A stretch of DNA of 64,000 nt, taken from Parapristionchus giblindavisi (Eukaryota; Nematoda; Chromadorea; Rhabditida; Diplogasteridae). Shown here in pieces: positions 24,165-38,040 of this stretch (position 1 is its first letter; every line of letters begins with the position of its first letter). Both the position numbers and the translations under genes were made by a program. The notes beneath the pieces were generated by a model. That model was given only the letters and a program-made list of their open reading frames with translations. It did not search any database and had not been told where the DNA came from. Where the stretch lies: the NCBI GenBank assembly GCA_943737045.1, contig CALSFV010000213.1, positions 495,001-559,000 on the forward strand. Reading direction: 5' to 3'.

Positions 24165-27100
24165 ACGTCAATGCTTTATCGAAACTTATCGTAGCATATA
24201 CCACGTGAAAGAGCAAAAAATTCTGAATAATCTACACTTCAGTTCATGTCAAACTGTAATCTTGTGTTGATTCCACAATGCCCAAAGTACAAAAGTAGCT
24301 TTCACTCTGATAAGACCAAAAGATAACCTGACATGAAAAATTTTCTGCTAGACCCAGCGTGTCATATACCAAACGAAAGAGCAAAAAATTCTGAGTATTT
24401 TGCACGTTCCCATGTTGAACAACGGCCACTTCAGCCGAATTAACAAAATTGAATTATGCATTTTCGGCAATAAAGAATTCGTGAAACGTCAATGCTTTAT
24501 CGAAACTTATCGTAGCATATACCACGTGAAAGAGCAAAAACTTCTGAATAATCTACACTTCAGTTCATGTCAAACTGTAATCTTGTGTTGATTCCACAAT
24601 GCCCAAAGTACAAAAGTAGCTTTCACACTGATAAGACCAAAAGATAACCTGACATGAAAAATTTTCTGCTAGACCCAGCGTGTCATATACCAAACGAAAG
24701 AGCAAAAAATTCTGAGTATTTTGCACGTTCCCATGTTGAACAACGGCCACTTCAGCCGAATTAACAAAATTGAATTATGCATTTTCGGCAATAAAGAATT
24801 CGTGACACGTCAATGATTTATCGAAACTTATCGTAGCATATACCACGTGAAAGAGCAAAAAATTCTGAATAATCTACACTTCAGTTCATGTCAAACTGTA
24901 ATCTTGTGTTGATTCCACAATTCCCAAAGTACAAAAGTAGCTTTCACTCTGATAAGACCAAAAGATAACCTGACATGAAAAATTTTCTGCTAGACCCAGC
25001 GTGTCATATACCAAACGAAAGAGCAAAAAATTCTGAGTATTTTGCACGTTCCCATGTTGAACAACGGCCACTTCAGCCGAATTAACAAAATTGAATTATG
25101 CATTTTCGGCAATAAAGAATTCGTGACACGTCAATGCTTTATCGAAACTTATCGTAGCATATACCACGTGAAAGAGCAAAAAATTCTGAATAATCTACAC
25201 TTCAGTTCATGTCAAACTGTAATCTTGTGTTGATTCCACAATGCCCAAAGTACAAAAGTAGCTTTCACACTGATAAGACCAAAAGAATACCTGACATGAA
25301 AAATTTTCTGCTAGACCCAGCGTGTCATATACCAAACGAAAGAGCAAAAAATTCTGAGTATTTTGCAACGTTCCATGTTGAACAACGGCCGCTCCAGCCG
25401 AATTAACAACATTGAACCATGCATTTTTAGCATTAAAGAATTCGTGACACGCCAATATTTAATCTAAACTTATCGTAGCATATACCACGTGAAAGAGCAA
25501 AAAATTCTGAATAATCTACACTTCAGTTCATGTCAAACTGTAATCTTGTGTTGATTCCACAATGCCCAAAGTACAAAAGTAGCTTTCACACTGATAAGAC
25601 CAAAAGATAACCTGACATGAAAAATTTTCTGCTAGACCCAGCGTGTCATATACCAAACGAAAGAGCAAAAAATTCTGAGTATTTTGCACGTTCCCATGTT
25701 GAACAACGGCCACTTCAGCCGAATTAACAAAATTGAATTATGCATTTTCGGCAATAAAGAATTCGTGACACGTCAATGCTTTATCGAAACTTATCGTAGC
25801 ATATACCACGTGAAAGAGCAAAAAATTCTGAATAATCTACACTTCAGTTCATGTCAAACTGTAATCTTGTGTTGATTCCACAATGCCCAAAGTACAAAAG
25901 TAGCTTTCACTCTGATAAGACCAAAAGAATACCTGACATGAAAAATTTTCTGCTTGACCCAGCGTGTCATATACCAAACGAAAGAGCAAAAAATTCTGAG
26001 TATTTTGCAACGTTCCATGTTGAACAACGGCCGCTCCAGCCGAATTAACAACATTGAACCATGCATTTTTAGCATTAAAGAATTCGTGACACGCCAATAT
26101 TTAATCTAAACTTATCGTAGCATATACCACGTGAAAGAGCAAAAAATTCTGAATAATCTACACTTCAGTTCATGTCAAACTGTAATCTTGTGTTGATTCC
26201 ACAATGCCCAAAGTACAAAAGTAGCTTTCACTCTGATAAGACCAAAAGATAACCTGACATGAAAAATTTTCTGCTAGACCCAGCGTGTCATATACCAAAC
26301 GAAAGAGCAAAAAATTCTGAGTATTTTGCACGTTCCCATGTTGAACAACGGCCACTTCAGCCGAATTAACAAAATTGAATTATGCATTTTCGGCAATAAA
26401 GAATTCGTGACACGTCAATGCTTTATCGAAACTTATCGTAGCATATACCACGTGAAAGAGCAAAAAATTCTGAATAATCTACACTTCAGTTCATGTCAAA
26501 CTGTAATCTTGTGTTGATTCCACAATGCCCAAAGTACAAAAGTAGCTTTCACACTGATAAGACCAAAAGAATACCTGACATGAAAAATTTTCTGCTAGAC
26601 CCAGCGTGTCATATACCAAACGAAAGAGCAAAAAATTCTGAGTATTTTGCAACGTTCCATGTTGAACAACGGCCGCTCCAGCCGAATTAACAACATTGAA
26701 CCATGCATTTTTAGCATTAAAGAATTCGTGACACGCCAATATTTAATCTAAACTTATCGTAGCATATACCACGTGAAAGAGCAAAAAATTCTGAATAATC
26801 TACACTTCAGTTCATGTCAAACTGTAATCTTGTGTTGATTCCACAATGCCCAAAGTACAAAAGTAGCTTTCACTCTGATAAGACCAAAAGATAACCTGAC
26901 ATGAAAAATTTTCTGCTAGACCCAGCGTGTCATATACCAAACGAAAGAGCAAAAAATTCTGAGTATTTTGCACGTTCCCATGTTGAACAACGGCCACTTC
27001 AGCCGAATTAACAAAATTGAATTATGCATTTTCGGCAATAAAGAATTCGTGACACGTCAATGCTTTATCGAAACTTATCGTAGCATATACCACGTGAAAG

Positions 27101-30100
27101 CGCAAAAAATTCTGAATAATCTACACTTCAGTTCATGTCAAACTGTAATCTTGTGTTGATTCCACAATGCCCAAAGTACAAAAGTAGCTTTCACTCTGAT
27201 AAGACCAAAAGATAACCTGACATGAAAAATTTTCTGCTAGACCCAGCGTGTCATATACCAAACGAAAGAGCAAAAAATTCTGAGTATTTTGCACGTTCCC
27301 ATGTTGAACAACGGCCACTTCAGCCGAATTAACAAAATTGAATTATGCATTTTCGGCAATAAAGAATTCGTGACACGTCAATGCTTTATCGAAACTTATC
27401 GTAGCATATACCACGTGAAAGAGCAAAAAATTCTGAATAAACTACACTTCAGTTCATGTCAAACTGTAATCTTGTGTTGATTCCACAATGCCCAAAGTAC
27501 AAAAGTAGCTTTCACTCTGATAAGACCAAAAGAATACCTGACATGAAAAATTTTCTGCTAGACCCAGCGTGTCATATAAAAAACGAAAGAGCAAAAAATT
27601 CTGAGTATTTTGCAACGTTCCATGTTGAACAACGGCCGCTCCAGCCGAATTAACAACATTGAACCATGCATTTTTAGCATTAAAGAATTCGTGACACGCC
27701 AATATTTAATCTAAACTTATCGTAGCATATACCACGTGAAAGAGCAAAAAATTCTGAATAATCTACACTTCAGTTCATGTCAAACTGTAATCTTGTGTTG
27801 ATTCCACAATGCCCAAAGTACAAAAGTAGCTTTCACTCTGATAAGACCAAAAGATAACCTGACATGAAAAATTTTCTGCTAGACCCAGCGTGTCATATAC
27901 CAAACGAAAGAGCAAAAAATTCTGAGTATTTTGCACGTTCCCATGTTGAACAACGGCCACTTCAGCCGAATTAACAAAATTGAATTATGCATTTTCGGCA
28001 ATAAAGAATTCGTGACACGTCAATGCTTTATCGAAACTTATCGTAGCATATACCACGTGAAAGAGCAAAAAATTCTGAATAATCTACACTTCAGTTCATG
28101 TCAAACTGTAATCTTGTGTTGATTCCACAATGCCCAAAGTACAAAAGTAGCTTTCACTCTGATAAGACCAAAAGAATACCTGACATGAAAAATTTTCTGC
28201 TTGACCCAGCGTGTCATATACCAAACGAAAGAGCAAAAAATTCTGAGTATTTTGCAACGTTCCATGTTGAACAACGGCCGCTCCAGCCGAATTAACAACA
28301 TTGAACCATGCATTTTTAGCATTAAAGAATTCGTGACACGCCAATATTTAATCTAAACTTATCGTAGCATATACCACGTGAAAGAGCAAAAAATTCTGAA
28401 TAATCTACACTTCAGTTCATGTCAAACTGTAATCTTGTGTTGATTCCACAATGCCCAAAGTACAAAAGTAGCTTTCACTCTGATAAGACCAAAAGAATAC
28501 CTGACATGAAAAATTTTCTGCTAGACCCAGCGTGTCATATAAAAAACGAAAGAGCAAAAAATTCTGAGTATTTTGCAACGTTCCATGTTGAACAACGGCC
28601 GCTCCAGCCGAATTAACAACATTGAACCATGCATTTTTAGCATTAAAGAATTCGTGACACGCCAATATTTAATCTAAACTTATCGTAGCATATACCACGT
28701 GAAAGAGCAAAAAATTCTGAATAATCTACACTTCAGTTCATGTCAAACTGTAATCTTGTGTTGATTCCACAATGCCCAAAGTACAAAAGTAGCTTTCACT
28801 CTGATAAGACCAAAAGAATACCTGACATGAAAAATTTTCTGCTAGACCCAGCGTGTCATATACCAAGCGAAAGAGCAAAAAATTCTGAGTATTTTGCACG
28901 TTCCCATGTTGAACAACGGCCACTTCAGCCGAATTAACAAAATTGAATTATGCATTTTCGGCAATAAAGAATTCGTGACACGTCAATGCTTTATCGAAAC
29001 TTATCGTAGCATATACCACGTGAAAGCGCAAAAAATTCTGAATAATCTACACTTCAGTTCATGTCAAACTGTAATCTTGTGTTGATTCCACAATGCCCAA
29101 AGTACAAAAGTAGCTTTCACTCTGATAAGACCAAAAGATAACCTGACATGAAAAATTTTCTGCTAGACCCAGCGTGTCATATACCAAACGAAAGAGCAAA
29201 AAATTCTGAGTATTTTGCACGTTCCCATGTTGAACAACGGCCACTTCAGCCGAATTAACAAAATTGAATTATGCATTTTCGGCAATAAAGAATTCGTGAC
29301 ACGTCAATGCTTTATCGAAACTTATCGTAGCATATACCACGTGAAAGAGCAAAAAATTCTGAATAAACTACACTTCAGTTCATGTCAAACTGTAATCTTG
29401 TGTTGATTCCACAATGCCCAAAGTACAAAAGTAGCTTTCACTCTGATAAGACCAAAAGAATACCTGACATGAAAAATTTTCTGCTAGACCCAGCGTGTCA
29501 TATAAAAAACGAAAGAGCAAAAAATTCTGAGTATTTTGCAACGTTCCATGTTGAACAACGGCCGCTCCAGCCGAATTAACAACATTGAACCATGCATTTT
29601 TAGCATTAAAGAATTCGTGACACGCCAATATTTAATCTAAACTTATCGTAGCATATACCACGTGAAAGAGCAAAAAATTCTGAATAATCTACACTTCAGT
29701 TCATGTCAAACTGTAATCTTGTGTTGATTCCACAATGCCCAAAGTACAAAAGTAGCTTTCACTCTGATAAGACCAAAAGATAACCTGACATGAAAAATTT
29801 TCTGCTAGACCCAGCGTGTCATATACCAAACGAAAGAGCAAAAAATTCTGAGTATTTTGCACGTTCCCATGTTGAACAACGGCCACTTCAGCCGAATTAA
29901 CAAAATTGAATTATGCATTTTCGGCAATAAAGAATTCGTGACACGTCAATGCTTTATCGAAACTTATCGTAGCATATACCACGTGAAAGAGCAAAAAATT
30001 CTGAATAATCTACACTTCAGTTCATGTCAAACTGTAATCTTGTGTTGATTCCACAATGCCCAAAGTACAAAAGTAGCTTTCACTCTGATAAGACCAAAAG

Positions 30101-30301
30101 AATACCTGACATGAAAAATTTTCTGCTTGACCCAGCGTGTCATATACCAAACGAAAGAGCAAAAAATTCTGAGTATTTTGCAACGTTCCATGTTGAACAA
30201 CGGCCGCTCCAGCCGAATTAACAACATTGAACCATGCATTTTTAGCATTAAAGAATTCGTGACACGCCAATATTTAATCTAAACTTATCGTAGCATATAC
30301 C
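24165..30301 (-). repeat. Satellite array, mosaic of A and C monomers
   Basis: About 19 monomers. C: 24244, 24565, 24886, 25528, 26170, 26812, 27133, 27775, 28738, 29059, 29701. A: 25207, 25849, 26491, 27454, 28096, 28417, 29380, 30022. Local order repeats that of other zones (for example 25207-25849 resembles 8657-9620, and 28738-29380 is the C-C-A trimer) but no long unit is continuous. Single marks include gcaaaaacttctg at about 24534 and ccacaattcccaaag at about 24916. No gene is seen. Confidence 0.9.
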
Positions 30302-32870
30302 ACGTGAAAGAGCAAAAAATTCTGAATAATCTACACTTCAGTTCATGTCAAACTGTAATCTTGTGTTGATTCCACAATGCCCAAAGTACAAAAGTAGCTT
30401 TCACTCTGATAAGACCAAAAGAATACCTGACATGAAAAATTTTCTGCTAGACCCAGCGTGTCATATACCAAGCGAAAGAGCAAAAAATTCTGAGTATTTT
30501 GCACGTTCCCATGTTGAACAACGGCCACTTCAGCCGAATTAACAAAATTGAATTATGCATTTTCGGCAATAAAGAATTCGTGACACGTCAATGCTTTATC
30601 GAAACTTATCGTAGCATATACCACGTGAAAGCGCAAAAAATTCTGAATAATCTACACTTCAGTTCATGTCAAACTGTAATCTTGTGTTGATTCCACAATG
30701 CCCAAAGTACAAAAGTAGCTTTCACTCTGATAAGACCAAAAGATAACCTGACATGAAAAATTTTCTGCTAGACCCAGCGTGTCATATACCAAACGAAAGA
30801 GCAAAAAATTCTGAGTATTTTGCACGTTCCCATGTTGAACAACGGCCACTTCAGCCGAATTAACAAAATTGAATTATGCATTTTCGGCAATAAAGAATTC
30901 GTGACACGTCAATGCTTTATCGAAACTTATCGTAGCATATACCACGTGAAAGAGCAAAAAATTCTGAATAAACTACACTTCAGTTCATGTCAAACTGTAA
31001 TCTTGTGTTGATTCCACAATGCCCAAAGTACAAAAGTAGCTTTCACTCTGATAAGACCAAAAGAATACCTGACATGAAAAATTTTCTGCTAGACCCAGCG
31101 TGTCATATAAAAAACGAAAGAGCAAAAAATTCTGAGTATTTTGCAACGTTCCCATGTTGAACAACGGCCGCTCCAGCCGAATTAACAACATTGAACCATG
31201 CATTTTTAGCATTAAAGAATTCGTGACACGCCAATATTTAATCTAAACTTATCGTAGCATATACCACGTGAAAGAGCAAAAAATTCTGAATAAACTACAC
31301 TTCAGTTCATGTCAAACTGTAATCTTGTGTTGATTCCACAATGCCCAAAGTACAAAAGTAGCTTTCACTCTGATAAGACCAAAAGAATACCTGACATGAA
31401 AAATTTTCTGCTAGACCCAGCGTGTCATATAAAAAACGAAAGAGCAAAAAATTCTGAGTATTTTGCAACGTTCCATGTTGAACAACGGCCGCTCCAGCCG
31501 AATTAACAACATTGAACCATGCATTTTTAGCATTAAAGAATTCGTGACACGCCAATATTTAATCTAAACTTATCGTAGCATATAACACGTGAAAGAGCAA
31601 AAAATTCTGAATAATCTACACTTCAGTTCATGTCAAACTGTAATCTTGTGTTGATTCCACAATGCCCAAAGTACAAAAGTAGCTTTCACTCTGATAAGAC
31701 CAAAAGAATACCTGACATGAAAAATTTTCTGCTAGACCCAGCGTGTCATATACCAAACGAAAGAGCAAAAAATTCTGAGTATTTTGCAACGTTCCATGTT
31801 GAACAACGGCCGCTCCAGCCGAATTAACAACATTGAACCATGCATTTTTAGCATTTAAGAATTCGTGACACGCCAATATTTAATCTAAACTTATCGTAGC
31901 ATATACCACGTGAATGAGCAAAAAATTCTGAATAATCTACACTTCAGTTCATGTCAAACTGTAATCTTGTGTTGATTCCACAATGCCCAAAGTACAAAAG
32001 TAGCTTTCACTCTGATAAGACCAAAAGAATACCTGACATGAAAAATTTTCTGCTTGACCCAGCGTGTCATATACCAAACGAAAGAGCAAAAAATTCTGAG
32101 TATTTTGCAACGTTCCATGTTGAACAACGGCCGCTCCAGCCGAATTAACAACATTGAACCATGCATTTTTAGCATTAAAGAATTCGTGACACGCCAATGC
32201 TTTATCGAAACTTATCGTAGCATATACCACGTGAAAGAGCAAAAAATTCTGAATAATCTACACTTCAGTTCATGTCAAACTGTAATCTTGTGTTGATTCC
32301 ACAATGCCCAAAGTACAAAAGTAGCTTTCACTCTGATAAGACCAAAAGAATACCTGACATGAAAAATTTTCTGCTAGACCCAGCGTATCATATAAAAAAC
32401 GAAAGAGCAAAAAATTCTGAGTATTTTGCAACGTTCCATGTTGAACAACGGCCGCTCCAGCCGAATTAACAACATTGAACCATGCATTTCTAGCATTAAA
32501 GAATTCGTGACACGCCAATATTTAATCTAAACTTATCGTAGCATATACCACGTGAAAGAGCAAAAAATTCTGAATAAACTACACTTCAGTTCATGTCAAA
32601 CTGTAATCTTGTGTTGATTCCACAATGCCCAAAGTACAAAAGTAGCTTTCACTCTGATAAGACCAAAAGAATACCTGACATGAAAAATTTTCTGCTAGAC
32701 CCAGCGTGTCATATAAAAAACGAAAGAGCAAAAAATTCTGAGTATTTTGCAACGTTCCATGTTGAACAACGGCCGCTCCAGCCGAATTAACAACATTGAA
32801 CCATGCATTTTTAGCATTAAAGAATTCGTGACACGCCAATATTTAATCTAAACTTATCGTAGCATATAAC
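30302..32870 (-). repeat. 2569-bp tandem duplication, copy 1 (8 monomers)
   Basis: Eight monomers (30343 C, 30664 C, 30985 A, 31307 A, 31628 A, 31949 A/C, 32270 A, 32591 A). The length is 8 x 321 plus one because monomer 30985 has an extra C (caacgttcccatgttgaac at about 31145). The 32270 monomer carries cagcgtatcatataaaaaac and gcatttctagc. Edges are approximate: before about 30301 the marker is catataccacgtg, whereas the second copy has catataacacgtg at the equivalent place. Confidence 0.9.
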
Positions 32871-35439
32871 ACGTGAAAGAGCAAAAAATTCTGAATAATC
32901 TACACTTCAGTTCATGTCAAACTGTAATCTTGTGTTGATTCCACAATGCCCAAAGTACAAAAGTAGCTTTCACTCTGATAAGACCAAAAGAATACCTGAC
33001 ATGAAAAATTTTCTGCTAGACCCAGCGTGTCATATACCAAGCGAAAGAGCAAAAAATTCTGAGTATTTTGCACGTTCCCATGTTGAACAACGGCCACTTC
33101 AGCCGAATTAACAAAATTGAATTATGCATTTTCGGCAATAAAGAATTCGTGACACGTCAATGCTTTATCGAAACTTATCGTAGCATATACCACGTGAAAG
33201 CGCAAAAAATTCTGAATAATCTACACTTCAGTTCATGTCAAACTGTAATCTTGTGTTGATTCCACAATGCCCAAAGTACAAAAGTAGCTTTCACTCTGAT
33301 AAGACCAAAAGATAACCTGACATGAAAAATTTTCTGCTAGACCCAGCGTGTCATATACCAAACGAAAGAGCAAAAAATTCTGAGTATTTTGCACGTTCCC
33401 ATGTTGAACAACGGCCACTTCAGCCGAATTAACAAAATTGAATTATGCATTTTCGGCAATAAAGAATTCGTGACACGTCAATGCTTTATCGAAACTTATC
33501 GTAGCATATACCACGTGAAAGAGCAAAAAATTCTGAATAAACTACACTTCAGTTCATGTCAAACTGTAATCTTGTGTTGATTCCACAATGCCCAAAGTAC
33601 AAAAGTAGCTTTCACTCTGATAAGACCAAAAGAATACCTGACATGAAAAATTTTCTGCTAGACCCAGCGTGTCATATAAAAAACGAAAGAGCAAAAAATT
33701 CTGAGTATTTTGCAACGTTCCCATGTTGAACAACGGCCGCTCCAGCCGAATTAACAACATTGAACCATGCATTTTTAGCATTAAAGAATTCGTGACACGC
33801 CAATATTTAATCTAAACTTATCGTAGCATATACCACGTGAAAGAGCAAAAAATTCTGAATAAACTACACTTCAGTTCATGTCAAACTGTAATCTTGTGTT
33901 GATTCCACAATGCCCAAAGTACAAAAGTAGCTTTCACTCTGATAAGACCAAAAGAATACCTGACATGAAAAATTTTCTGCTAGACCCAGCGTGTCATATA
34001 AAAAACGAAAGAGCAAAAAATTCTGAGTATTTTGCAACGTTCCATGTTGAACAACGGCCGCTCCAGCCGAATTAACAACATTGAACCATGCATTTTTAGC
34101 ATTAAAGAATTCGTGACACGCCAATATTTAATCTAAACTTATCGTAGCATATAACACGTGAAAGAGCAAAAAATTCTGAATAATCTACACTTCAGTTCAT
34201 GTCAAACTGTAATCTTGTGTTGATTCCACAATGCCCAAAGTACAAAAGTAGCTTTCACTCTGATAAGACCAAAAGAATACCTGACATGAAAAATTTTCTG
34301 CTAGACCCAGCGTGTCATATACCAAACGAAAGAGCAAAAAATTCTGAGTATTTTGCAACGTTCCATGTTGAACAACGGCCGCTCCAGCCGAATTAACAAC
34401 ATTGAACCATGCATTTTTAGCATTTAAGAATTCGTGACACGCCAATATTTAATCTAAACTTATCGTAGCATATACCACGTGAATGAGCAAAAAATTCTGA
34501 ATAATCTACACTTCAGTTCATGTCAAACTGTAATCTTGTGTTGATTCCACAATGCCCAAAGTACAAAAGTAGCTTTCACTCTGATAAGACCAAAAGAATA
34601 CCTGACATGAAAAATTTTCTGCTTGACCCAGCGTGTCATATACCAAACGAAAGAGCAAAAAATTCTGAGTATTTTGCAACGTTCCATGTTGAACAACGGC
34701 CGCTCCAGCCGAATTAACAACATTGAACCATGCATTTTTAGCATTAAAGAATTCGTGACACGCCAATGCTTTATCGAAACTTATCGTAGCATATACCACG
34801 TGAAAGAGCAAAAAATTCTGAATAATCTACACTTCAGTTCATGTCAAACTGTAATCTTGTGTTGATTCCACAATGCCCAAAGTACAAAAGTAGCTTTCAC
34901 TCTGATAAGACCAAAAGAATACCTGACATGAAAAATTTTCTGCTAGACCCAGCGTATCATATAAAAAACGAAAGAGCAAAAAATTCTGAGTATTTTGCAA
35001 CGTTCCATGTTGAACAACGGCCGCTCCAGCCGAATTAACAACATTGAACCATGCATTTCTAGCATTAAAGAATTCGTGACACGCCAATATTTAATCTAAA
35101 CTTATCGTAGCATATACCACGTGAAAGAGCAAAAAATTCTGAATAAACTACACTTCAGTTCATGTCAAACTGTAATCTTGTGTTGATTCCACAATGCCCA
35201 AAGTACAAAAGTAGCTTTCACTCTGATAAGACCAAAAGAATACCTGACATGAAAAATTTTCTGCTAGACCCAGCGTGTCATATAAAAAACGAAAGAGCAA
35301 AAAATTCTGAGTATTTTGCAACGTTCCATGTTGAACAACGGCCGCTCCAGCCGAATTAACAACATTGAACCATGCATTTTTAGCATTAAAGAATTCGTGA
35401 CACGCCAATATTTAATCTAAACTTATCGTAGCATATAAC
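32871..35439 (-). repeat. 2569-bp tandem duplication, copy 2
   Basis: Repeats all markers of copy 1 at +2569: the extra C (about 33714), gtgaatgagc (about 34482), the A/C hybrid (34518), cagcgtatcat (about 34952) and gcatttctagc. I found no difference between copies on reading. A shared single-base insertion shows that these are copies of one event and not the result of convergent conversion. Confidence 0.9.
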
Positions 35440-38040
35440 ACGTGAAAGAGCAAAAAATTCTGAATAATCTACACTTCAGTTCATGTCAAACTGTAATCTT
35501 GTGTTGATTCCACAATGCCCAAAGTACAAAAGTAGCTTTCACTCTGATAAGACCAAAAGAATACCTGACATGAAAAATTTTCTGCTAGACCCAGCGTGTC
35601 ATATACCAAACGAAAGAGCAAAAAATTCTGAGTATTTTGCAACGTTCCATGTTGAACAACGGCCGCTCCAGCCGAATTAACAACATTGAACCATGCATTT
35701 TTAGCATTAAAGAATTCGTGACACGTCAATGCTTTATCGAAACTTATCGTAGCATATACCACGTGAAAGAGCAAAAAATTCTGAATAAACTACACTTCAG
35801 TTCATGTCAAACTGTAATCTTGTGTTGATTCCACAATGCCCAAAGTACAAAAGTAGCTTTCACTCTGATAAGACCAAAAGAATACCTGACATGAAAAATT
35901 TTCTGCTAGACCCAGCGTGTCATATAAAAAACGAAAGAGCAAAAAATTCTGAGTATTTTGCAACGTTCCATGTTGAACAACGGCCGCTCCAGCCGAATTA
36001 ACAACATTGAACCATGCATTTCTAGCATTAAAGAATTCGTGACACGCCAATATTTAATCTAAACTTATCGTAGCATATACCACGTGAAAGAGCAAAAAAT
36101 TCTGAATAAACTACACTTCAGTTCATGTCAAACTGTAATCTTGTGTTGATTCCACAATGCCCAAAGTACAAAAGTAGCTTTCACTCTGATAAGACCAAAA
36201 GAATACCTGACATGAAAAATTTTCTGCTAGACCCAGCGTGTCATATAAAAAACGAAAGAGCAAAAAATTCTGAGTATTTTGCAACGTTCCATGTTGAACA
36301 ACGGCCGCTCCAGCCGAATTAACAACATTGAACCATGCATTTTTAGCATTAAAGAATTCGTGACACGCCAATATTTAATCTAAACTTATCGTAGCATATA
36401 ACACGTGAAAGAGCAAAAAATTCTGAATAATCTACACTTCAGTTCATGTCAAACTGTAATCTTGTGTTGATTCCACAATGCCCAAAGTACAAAAGTAGCT
36501 TTCACTCTGATAAGACCAAAAGAATACCTGACATGAAAAATTTTCTGCTAGACCCAGCGTGTCATATACCAAACGAAAGAGCAAAAAATTCTGAGTATTT
36601 TGCAACGTTCCATGTTGAACAACGGCCGCTCCAGCCGAATTAACAACATTGAACCATGCATTTTTAGCATTAAAGAATTCGTGACACGTCAATGCTTTAT
36701 CGAAACTTATCGTAGCATATACCACGTGAAAGAGCAAACAATTCTGAATAATCTACACTTCAGTTCATGTCAAACTGTAATCTTGTGTTGATTCCACAAT
36801 TTCCAAAGTACAAAAGTAGCTTTCACTCTGATAAGACCAAAAGAATACCTGACATGAAAAATTTTCTGCTAGACCCAGCGTGTCATATACCAAGCGAAAG
36901 AGCAAAAAATTCTGAGTATTTTGCACGTTCCCATGTTGAACAACGGCCACTTCAGCCGAATTAACAAAATTGAATTATGCATTTTCGGCAATAAAGAATT
37001 CGTGACACGTCAATGCTTTATCGAAACTTATCGTAGCATATACCACGTGAAAGCGCAAAAAATTCTGAATAATCTACACTTCAGTTCATGTCAAACTGTA
37101 ATCTTGTGTTGATTCCACAATGCCCAAAGTACAAAAGTAGCTTTCACTCTGATAAGACCAAAAGAATACCTGACATGAAAAATTTTCTGCTAGACCCAGC
37201 GTGTCATATACCAAACGAAAGAGCACAAAATTCTGAGTATTTTGCAACGTTCCATGTTGAACAACGGCCGCTCCAGCCGAATTAACAACATTGAACCATG
37301 CATTTTTAGCATTAAAGAATTCGTGACACGTCAATGCTTTATCGAAACTTATCGTAGCATATACCACGTGAAAGAGCAAAAAAATCTGAATAATCTACAC
37401 TTCAGTTCATGTCAAACTGTAATCTTGTGTTGATTCCACAATGCCCAAAGTACAAAAGTAGCTTTCACTCTGATAAGACCAAAAGAATACCTGACATGAA
37501 AAATTTTCTGCTAGACCCAGCGTGTCATATACCAAACGAAAGAGCAAAAAATTCTGAGTATTTTGCAACGTTCCATGTTGAACAACGGCCGCTCCAGCCG
37601 AATTAACAACATTGAACCATGCATTTTTAGCATTAAAGAATTCGTGACACGCCAATATTTAATCTAAACTTATCGTAGCATATACCACGTGAAAGAGCAA
37701 AACATTCTGAATAATCTACACTTCAGTTCATGTCAAACTGTAATCTTGTGTTGATTCCACAATTCCCAAAGTACAAAAGTAGCTTTCACTCTGATAAGAC
37801 CAAAAGAATACCTGACATGAAAAATTTTCTGCTAGACCCAGCGTGTCATATACCAAGCGAAAGAGCAAAAAATTCTGAGTATTTTGCACGTTCCCATGAT
37901 GAACAACGGCCACTTCAGCCGAATTAACAAAATTGAACCATGCATTTTTAGCATTAAAGAATTCGTGACACGTCAATGCTTTATCGAAACTTATCGTAGC
38001 ATATACCACGTGAAAGAGCAAAAAATTCTGAATAATCTAC
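35440..38040 (-). repeat. Satellite array, 963-bp repeat and A/C hybrids
   Basis: The trio 34839-35160-35481 is repeated as 35802-36123-36444 at 963 bp (A with gcatttctagc, A with catataacacgtg after it, then an A/C hybrid). Then follow 36765 (C), 37086 (A/C), 37407 (A) and 37728 (C body with an A-like gcatttttagc block, a C tail, and the variant cccatgatgaacaacgg). Marker ccacaatttccaaag is at about 36797 and ccacaattcccaaag at about 37758. This is the last region with C monomers. Confidence 0.88.
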
